Part shown: in pieces, positions 5,532 to 9,939 of the stretch
Numbering within the stretch: position 1 is the first letter of the stretch
Layout of the letters: each line of letters starts with the position of its first letter
Assembly (NCBI GenBank): GCA_025453505.1
Contig: JALOQG010000200.1
Location: 1-9,939, forward strand
DNA length: 9,939 nucleotides
Direction: 5' to 3'
DNA from: Myxococcota bacterium
GTDB taxonomy: Bacteria; Myxococcota_A; UBA9160; PR03
The notes under the pieces: generated by a model
What the model saw: the letters and a program-made list of their open reading frames with translations, nothing else
The model's database searches: none
What the model was told of the DNA's origin: nothing
Made by a program: the position numbers and the translations under genes

Positions 5532-7525
5532 TCAATGTCGCGAGCGCGTCCGTCGCGTGCGTGCGAGACCGGCGAGACCGAACCCGATCAGCACCGACGT
5601 CGATGTCTCGGGGATTGCCGAGATTCGTCCGCCCTGGAAGCGCTGCTGGATCGCGTACTCGGGCTTGAACGTCGAGAGATCGAACTCGACGTCGCCCGCG
5701 GCGATCGACTCGATGTAGCCCTGCAGCGCGTTTTGATCGGTGATCCCGAGCGTCGTGAAGCCGTAGAGCTGCGAGAGATACGTCGACGATCCGCCGATCG
5801 AGGTGCGGAAGTACTGATCGCCGCCGCGCGCCAGGAAGTCGAGCGTCGCGACGTCTCGACGATGCGCTGCGCCGCCGTGAGCGGATTCCCGTTCGCGCCG
5901 AAGGTGAATCCGGTGCGCAGGATGTCGTACTTCACCTCGAGCCCCGCGATCTGCGCGAAGCGCCCACCGGCACCGACCGGGTCGATGCCGACGCCCGCTC
6001 CATCGCTCGTCTGCGAATAGGCGTTCTCGAGCAGCAGCTTGAGATCCGCCGCCCGGACGTCCTCGACGACGCTGACGAAGTTTCCGAACGGCGAGACGTT
6101 GAAGGTGCTGAGCTTCGAGACGTCGCCGACCGGAACGTTGGCGCGGATCCCACCGCCGTTGACGAGCGCGATCACGGGCGAGTCGACGTCGAAGTCGCCC
6201 GCGAGCAGCTGCGCCTGGGTGAGGATCCCGTCGGCGACGAGATTGCCGAGATTCGTCTCGCGCGAGCGGATCGTGGAAGAACCGCCCTGGAGGAACTGCA
6301 CCGAGGTGTCGGCCAGGTCCGCGGCCGCGAGTCCGCCGACGAAGCTCTGCACGGGCGCCACGGATTCGGCGAAGACCGCCGCGTCCGCACTCACGCCGTG
6401 CAGCGGATCGACGGTGTCGCGCGCGACGCGCTGCGGGTTCGACGTGCCGTCCACGCCGAGCAGGCTGCCGCCGGCGTCGAAGCTCAGCGTGACCCGGCCC
6501 AGGTAGCCGTAGTTCCCGTCCGTCGTGACGATCGGGATCGCGTTGCCGCCGAGATCTGTGGTCGTGCTGGTCAGCGGATACGCGTTGGTGAGCGGCGGAG
6601 CGAGCGCTGTCAGCGAATCGCCGGGAATCAGCCCGGTGTCCGTGACGCTGGCGGGCGCACCGGCGCCGTACTGGAAGATCGGCGATGCGGGCGATCCGCT
6701 GCCGGCGCCGACGTCGTGGCCGAGCAGCTCGGAGCCGCCGCCCGCGATGATGAGATCGATGCCGGGGTTGAGAGATGCGACGAGTGCATTGTCCGTCGCG
6801 ATGCCCTGCAGGTGTCCGGCGAGGATCACGTGATCGACGCCGGCGAGCTGCAGGTCCGCGAGTTGCGCGTTGACCGCAGCCGCGACCGGATTCACCGCGA
6901 CGTCGCCCGGCGAGGAGACGAAGTTCAACGTCTCCGTCGTGACGCCGATGATGCCGATCGTCTTGTCTCCGGCGGCGGTCGAGACGGTCAGGGTCTTCGT
7001 CGGCGCGAGCACGCCCGCATCGACCCACGCCTGGAGGCCCGCCTCCGCGGAGAAGTCGAGATTCGCGCTCAGGTAGGTCGTCGCATTGGTCGTCTGCGCA
7101 TCGCCGATGAACTCGGCCAACACGTCCGGACCGAAGTCGAACTCGTGGTTGCCGAGGATCGAGGCGTCGTAGCCGATGCGGCTGATCGCGAGTGCGTCGT
7201 AGAAGGTTCGATCGCCGGGGTCGCCGGAGTCGAGACTCGCCTGGAACTGCGCGCCGGCGAGGAAGGTGTCACCGGCATACACGGATACGACGCCGTGATC
7301 GAGGCCTTCGTAGAAGGCGACGGTCTCGTCGAAGAGCGTCTTGAAGTATGCGACTCCGCCGTAGTCCGGTTGCGCGTCGGAGTACCCGATGAGACGGGAT
7401 TCGCCGTCGTTGTTGTGCAGCACGGTGATGTCGTACTGCGCGGACGCGCGGGGAGCAGAAGCGCCGACGATGGCGGCGAACAAGAGACCCGTTCCGACGA
7501 GCCTCGCGCGATTGCAGCGGTGCAT
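5532..7525 (-). CDS. Secreted 5'-nucleotidase-like metallophosphatase with PEP-CTERM-like anchor; apparent -1 frameshift near 5853
   Basis: Residues 1-30 are a signal peptide ending ASAQ. A metallophosphatase domain follows: ITVLHNNDGES (33-43), VYAGDTF with Asp86, GNHEFDFG (125-132), ILAGHLQG with His238, and DLIIAGGGSELLG (257-269). A 5'-nucleotidase C-terminal domain has SRETNLGNLVADG (421-433), NGGGIRA (456-462) and SPFGNF (478-483). The family removes phosphate from nucleotides or related esters outside the cytoplasm. After Glu557 (codon 5855-5857) the frame is lost. It resumes at 5852 as VATLDFLARGGDQYF, a family motif, and runs 106 residues to IPETSTSVLIGFGLAGL plus an Arg-rich tail. 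One added base would give about 664 residues. The ATG at 7525 is preferred to the GTG at 7546 because GAGGA lies just upstream. The frameshift may be a sequencing error or a real lesion. Confidence 0.85.
5535..5615 (-). other. PEP-CTERM-like sorting signal (IPETST variant) in the nucleotidase
   Basis: The last 27 codons of the nucleotidase read as a three-part sorting signal: a proline motif (IPETST), a short hydrophobic helix (VLIGFGLAGLA) and a basic end (RTRRTRSR). This is the layout of PEP-CTERM signals, which exosortase recognises and processes at the inner membrane of Gram-negative bacteria. The consensus VPEPST here reads IPETST, with Thr for the second Pro. It lies in the frame downstream of the frameshift, which supports that frame being the real 3' end of the gene. 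Confidence 0.75.
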
Positions 7526-7714
7526 GCGTTCCTCGGTCGAATGCACGAATCCATCGCGCTCAACCGAGAACGCGTCCCTCCCAGGCCGGCGCAGTCTGCG
7601 TCGCAGGTGTCGAGGAGTCCCGATGGGATTCGGTGGAGTTCACGTGGACGCGCTTCGAGCGGTCGTCACCGGCGCGCACGCGACGGTTACGCCCGGCCGC
7701 GATCTCGGCCGCGC
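7526..7714. other. Intergenic region between DUF481 and nucleotidase genes, with a weak hairpin
   Basis: This 189-base gap lies between two minus-strand genes. Three bases after the stop of the DUF481 gene, CGGCCG (7694-7699) and CGGCCG (7706-7711) can pair as a 6-bp hairpin around a 6-base loop, with no T-tract. Termination here would be partial at best. I see no convincing -35/-10 pair for the nucleotidase, so it may have its own undetected promoter or be read through from the DUF481 gene. GAGGA just upstream of the ATG at 7525 is its ribosome-binding site. Confidence 0.4.
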
Positions 7715-8791
7715 TCAGAATCCGTACGAGAGGCCGATCAGCGTCGAGAGATTGTTCTCGTCGGTGTCCTCTGCGGGCGTGCTGTCGTAGAGGTTCACGA
7801 GCGACACGCGGAACGAGATCGCCTCCCAGAGCGGGATCGAGACGGCGGTCTCGAAGCGGAGCAGGTAGTCGTCGATGAAGTCGACCAGCGAAGGCGTGTA
7901 GTCCAGGCGGTTGTGCCAGTTGGCGCCGAAGATCGGCAGATCCCAGTCGGACTCCGCGCCGAGTGCGAGGCCGGGATACTGATTGACGTCGCCACCGAAG
8001 AAGCGCTCGTAGACGTAGGCACCGCCTGCGTCCACGCTGAACCAGGCGGCTTCACTCTCGTAGACCTTGTAGCCGACGCCGAGCCGGGGCACGCCGCGGA
8101 TCGAGAGCCGCTCGATCTCGTCGTACTCCGCCTCGGCCGAGCCGAACGCGAACCAGCGCGGCGCGAAGTCGTACTCGTGCCGCAGGAAGCCGCGTACTTC
8201 GTTGTTGGTCGTGTCCGTGTCTTCGCCCTGCAGCTTCTGTTGGGCCAGCCGGTAGGCGATGCCGGTGCGGGTGCGATTCGGGCCGCGCTCGCGCGCCAGC
8301 CGAAAACCGGTGGCGAGTGCGAGCGTGTCGTCGGTGGCCTGCGTCGCGCTGAAGGCGAGGTCCAGATCGCCGCTCCAGTAGGGCAGCTCGACGGGAGCGC
8401 GCTCGAGCAGGTTGGCCTCCGGGCCGGGATCGCGCCGCGCGGTGTAGACGTCGGCGAAGGACAGCTCGACGGGCGAAGCTGCGCCGATCTCGGCGACGCG
8501 GATCGCTTCGGGCGTGATCCCCACGATGGGCCCGATCGTGCGCACGTCGTCCCCGTGCATCACGTGGAACGGGGCCTCGGTCTCGATCGACTCGACGTCC
8601 TCGACTGCGATCACGATCTCGCCCTTGCCATAGACCGTCTCCATCACGATCTCGGTCTTCGTGATCGACTTGACGGTGCCCTGCAGCGTGTCGCCCTTCA
8701 CGACGACGCGGTCGGCGCGCGAGGCGCCTGCGGCGCACAGCAAGAACACGAGGGCAGCGGCGACGCCGTGCCCGATCGAGGCTCGACTCAT
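7715..8791 (-). CDS. DUF481-family outer-membrane beta-barrel protein
   Basis: This 358-residue protein starts with a signal peptide (MSRASIGHG, a hydrophobic core AAALVFLLCAAG, cleavage near ASRA-DR). Residues about 27-120 form two related beta-rich repeats: GDTLQGTVKSI...EDVESIET, then GDDVRTIGPIVGITPEAIRV...ADVYTAR. This is the small N-terminal domain often seen in DUF481 (YdiY-type) proteins. The rest, about 140-358, alternates aromatic strands with short turns and ends LIGLSYGF, whose terminal Phe is the usual recognition signal for outer-membrane barrel insertion. The molecular role of DUF481 proteins is not known. The ATG at 8791 is chosen because AGGAG lies 5 bases upstream; a TTG at 8806 would put the start before that ribosome-binding site. 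It is followed by the nucleotidase gene and is divergent from the Crp/Fnr gene, a plausible regulator. Confidence 0.87.
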   Translation of the reverse strand: MSRASIGHGVAAALVFLLCAAGASRADRVVVKGDTLQGTVKSITKTEIVMETVYGKGEIVIAVEDVESIETEAPFHVMHGDDVRTIGPIVGITPEAIRVAEIGAASPVELSFADVYTARRDPGPEANLLERAPVELPYWSGDLDLAFSATQATDDTLALATGFRLARERGPNRTRTGIAYRLAQQKLQGEDTDTTNNEVRGFLRHEYDFAPRWFAFGSAEAEYDEIERLSIRGVPRLGVGYKVYESEAAWFSVDAGGAYVYERFFGGDVNQYPGLALGAESDWDLPIFGANWHNRLDYTPSLVDFIDDYLLRFETAVSIPLWEAISFRVSLVNLYDSTPAEDTDENNLSTLIGLSYGF

Positions 8792-8882
8792 GCGGTCTCC
8801 TGGCAATCCCGGGGTGGAGCAGCTCTGGGCGCGCGACCCTACGCGACGACTACGTCCCGTGTCTGTCGGAAAGCGGACGATG

Positions 8883-8917
8883 GGCTAGAAACCGCTGGCG
8901 CGCGGACGCCACTAGCC
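8883..8917 (+). promoter_or_regulatory. Bulged inverted repeat upstream of the Crp/Fnr gene
   Basis: In the 160-base divergent gap between the DUF481 and Crp/Fnr genes, GGCTAG (8883-8888) pairs with CTAGCC (8912-8917). Inside it, TGGCG (8896-8900) pairs with CGCCA (8907-8911) around a 6-base loop. The result is an 11-bp stem with a 7-base bulge on one side, about 35 bases before the GTG start. It could be an operator or a leader structure. No canonical TGTGA-N6-TCACA Crp box or TTGAT-N4-ATCAA Fnr box is visible in the gap. Confidence 0.3.
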
Positions 8918-8951
8918 GCTCGCATGGGTCGCACTTCGCACGGGGGCCGCA

Positions 8952-9692
8952 GTGACGTCCACGCTGATGCGCAGGCAGGACGAGATCTTCCGCCTGCTGG
9001 ACAAGGGCGAGTGGTTTGGGAGCCTTCCCGAGGATCTGCGCCGCGCGATCGTCGAGCGAGGACGCGTGCGGAGATTTTCGCGCGGTGCGACCGTGCGGAT
9101 GGAGGGATCTCCGCCGGCGGGTCACTGCGCCGTGCTGGAGGGCAGCGTCGCCGCAACGCGCTGGTTCAGCACCGACGACCACAGCGTGCTGCACATGGGC
9201 GGACCAGGCTTTTGGTTCGGTGAGGTCCCGCCGCTGCTGCGCTGCGCGAGCGTCGTCACGATCCTCGCGCAGACCGACGTCGAGATCCTCGAGCTTCCGC
9301 TCGACGCGTTCGACCAGCTGGTGCGGGAGCGTCCCGACTACTATCCGCACTTCGCGCGGCTCGCGATCGAGCGATACGTCGTGCTGATGCGGCAGATGGC
9401 CGAGGTGCTCGGGCTCGACAAGGAGGCGCTGCTGCGCGCCCGGCTCGCGGATCTGATGGATCTGCGGCGTCTCGACGACCCGCATTCCGACGCCGACATC
9501 AACGTCCCGCAGACGGATCTCGCGGCGCTGATGGGTGTGTCGCGCCAGACGCTCAACGAGCTACTCAAGCGGCTCGAGGCGAACGGGGCGATCGAGGTCT
9601 CCTACCGCAAGATCCGCGTTCTCGACGTGGAGCGGCTACGCGGCGACCGGTCGCGGACGGAGATCTTCCGGCCGTTGCGAGCGCCGGCCTGA
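8952..9692 (+). CDS. Crp/Fnr-family transcriptional regulator
   Basis: The product is 246 residues. A cyclic-nucleotide-binding-like beta-roll runs from about 22 to 125: WFGSLPEDLRRAIV, the strand RFSRGATVRMEGSPP, the WFGEVPPLL segment (88-96) and TDVEILELPLDAF. A dimerisation helix follows at about 130-155. The C-terminal winged helix (about 184-228) shows VPQTDLAALMGVSRQTLNELLKRL and GAIEVSYRKIRVLDVERL, typical of Crp-type HTH domains. The phosphate-binding cassette has the Gly-Glu (90-91), but no Arg is in the usual register before TDVE, where the sequence reads SVVTILAQ. Binding of cAMP is therefore doubtful and the ligand is unknown. There are no N-terminal Fnr cysteines. The GTG at 8952 has only a G-rich upstream stretch as a ribosome-binding site; an in-frame ATG at 8967 is possible. 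It is divergent from the DUF481 gene and followed closely by an MFS gene. Confidence 0.88.
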   Translation: MTSTLMRRQDEIFRLLDKGEWFGSLPEDLRRAIVERGRVRRFSRGATVRMEGSPPAGHCAVLEGSVAATRWFSTDDHSVLHMGGPGFWFGEVPPLLRCASVVTILAQTDVEILELPLDAFDQLVRERPDYYPHFARLAIERYVVLMRQMAEVLGLDKEALLRARLADLMDLRRLDDPHSDADINVPQTDLAALMGVSRQTLNELLKRLEANGAIEVSYRKIRVLDVERLRGDRSRTEIFRPLRAPA

Positions 9693-9705
9693 CGCGCGCG
9701 GTGTG

Positions 9706-9939
9706 ATGCGCGGCGACGAGGCGCGGCTCGTCGCGACGCGCGGGCTGCGCGGCTTCGCGGACGGCTTCGCGAGCGTGGTGCTGATCGGGCATCTCGAGGG
9801 GCTCGGCTTCTCGGCGTTCGAGACCAGCGCGATCGTGACCGCGACGCTGCTCGGCTCGGCGGCGTTCACGCTCGGCGTCGGTCTCGTCGGAGACCGCTTC
9901 GCGCCGCGCCGCGTGCTGCTCGTGTCGTCGGCGGTGATG
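9706..9939 (+). CDS. MFS transporter, N-terminal fragment running off the window
   Basis: Seventy-eight codons are visible, reading on through the right edge. They begin MRGDEARLVATRGLRGFADGF and contain two hydrophobic stretches, FASVVLIGHLEGLGF and a second one AIVTATLLGSAAFTLGVGLV. These are followed by GDRFAPRRVLL, the loop-2/3 motif (GxxxDRxGRRxxL type) of the major facilitator superfamily. The substrate cannot be read from this part. A GTG at 9703 lies in frame just before the ATG and could be the start instead; no clear ribosome-binding site marks either. The gene starts about 10-13 bases after the stop of the Crp/Fnr gene on the same strand, so the two are probably cotranscribed. Confidence 0.8.
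   Translation, partial: MRGDEARLVATRGLRGFADGFASVVLIGHLEGLGFSAFETSAIVTATLLGSAAFTLGVGLVGDRFAPRRVLLVSSAVM

Noticed and set aside
3518..5668. Plus-strand open frame of about 716 residues
   Set aside because: It is antisense to the pyruvate kinase homologue, whose motifs are clear; no domain is visible in this frame.
6398..8951. Plus-strand open frame of more than 900 residues reaching into the Crp/Fnr gene
   Set aside because: It is antisense to the nucleotidase and DUF481 genes, both of which have signal peptides and conserved motifs. Composition is typical of an antisense shadow.
8792..8951. Canonical Crp or Fnr box in the divergent gap
   Set aside because: No TGTGA-N6-TCACA or TTGAT-N4-ATCAA pattern is present; only the GGCTAG/CTAGCC inverted repeat was found.
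1..9939. CRISPR arrays, tRNA or rRNA genes, insertion sequences, phage or toxin-antitoxin genes
   Set aside because: No regular repeat-spacer pattern, transposase motif, terminal repeats, cloverleaf with a CCA end, or rRNA core sequence was seen on either strand.

Overview
This is a very GC-rich window from a Gram-negative bacterium. It encodes a signal-peptide-bearing DUF481-type outer-membrane barrel and a secreted protein with a PEP-CTERM-like sorting tail, a tail found only in lineages with an outer membrane and exosortase. The style fits a deltaproteobacterial, Myxococcota-like or Binatota-like environmental genome, but no ribosomal or other marker gene here fixes the phylum.

Layout, left to right. 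(1) Bases 1-357, minus strand: the N-terminal part of a molybdopterin oxidoreductase of the formate-dehydrogenase type. It runs off the left edge and seems to lack its normal 5' end. (2) Bases 357-1930, minus strand: an operon of a two-domain SnoaL/NTF2-fold protein and a GNAT acetyltransferase, whose genes overlap by ATGA. (3) Bases 2045-3511, plus strand: a divergent MocR-type regulator (GntR DNA-binding domain fused to a class I aminotransferase fold). A cluster of CTGGTAC-like half-sites lies in the gap and probably controls both sides. (4) Bases 3548-5413, minus strand: an unusual long pyruvate-kinase-family protein, convergent with the MocR gene and separated from it by a hairpin. (5) Bases 5532-7525, minus strand: a secreted 5'-nucleotidase-like metallophosphatase with a C-terminal PEP-CTERM-like anchor. 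It is interrupted by one apparent single-base frameshift and followed by a perfect 14-bp hairpin terminator. (6) Bases 7715-8791, minus strand: a DUF481 outer-membrane protein. (7) Bases 8952-9692, plus strand: a divergent Crp/Fnr regulator, followed after about 10 bases by the start of an MFS transporter that runs off the right edge.

Two functional blocks can be inferred. The first is a MocR regulator with its divergent SnoaL/GNAT operon, a common form of MocR neighbourhood. The second is an envelope block: the DUF481 barrel and the surface nucleotidase, divergent from the Crp/Fnr-MFS pair. The pyruvate kinase homologue stands between them as its own unit. No CRISPR array, insertion sequence, phage gene, toxin-antitoxin pair, tRNA or rRNA was seen. 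There is no clear sign of a new defence or conflict system. The most notable observations are the broken 5' end of the molybdopterin gene, the frameshifted nucleotidase with both motif histidines replaced, and the atypical pyruvate kinase.
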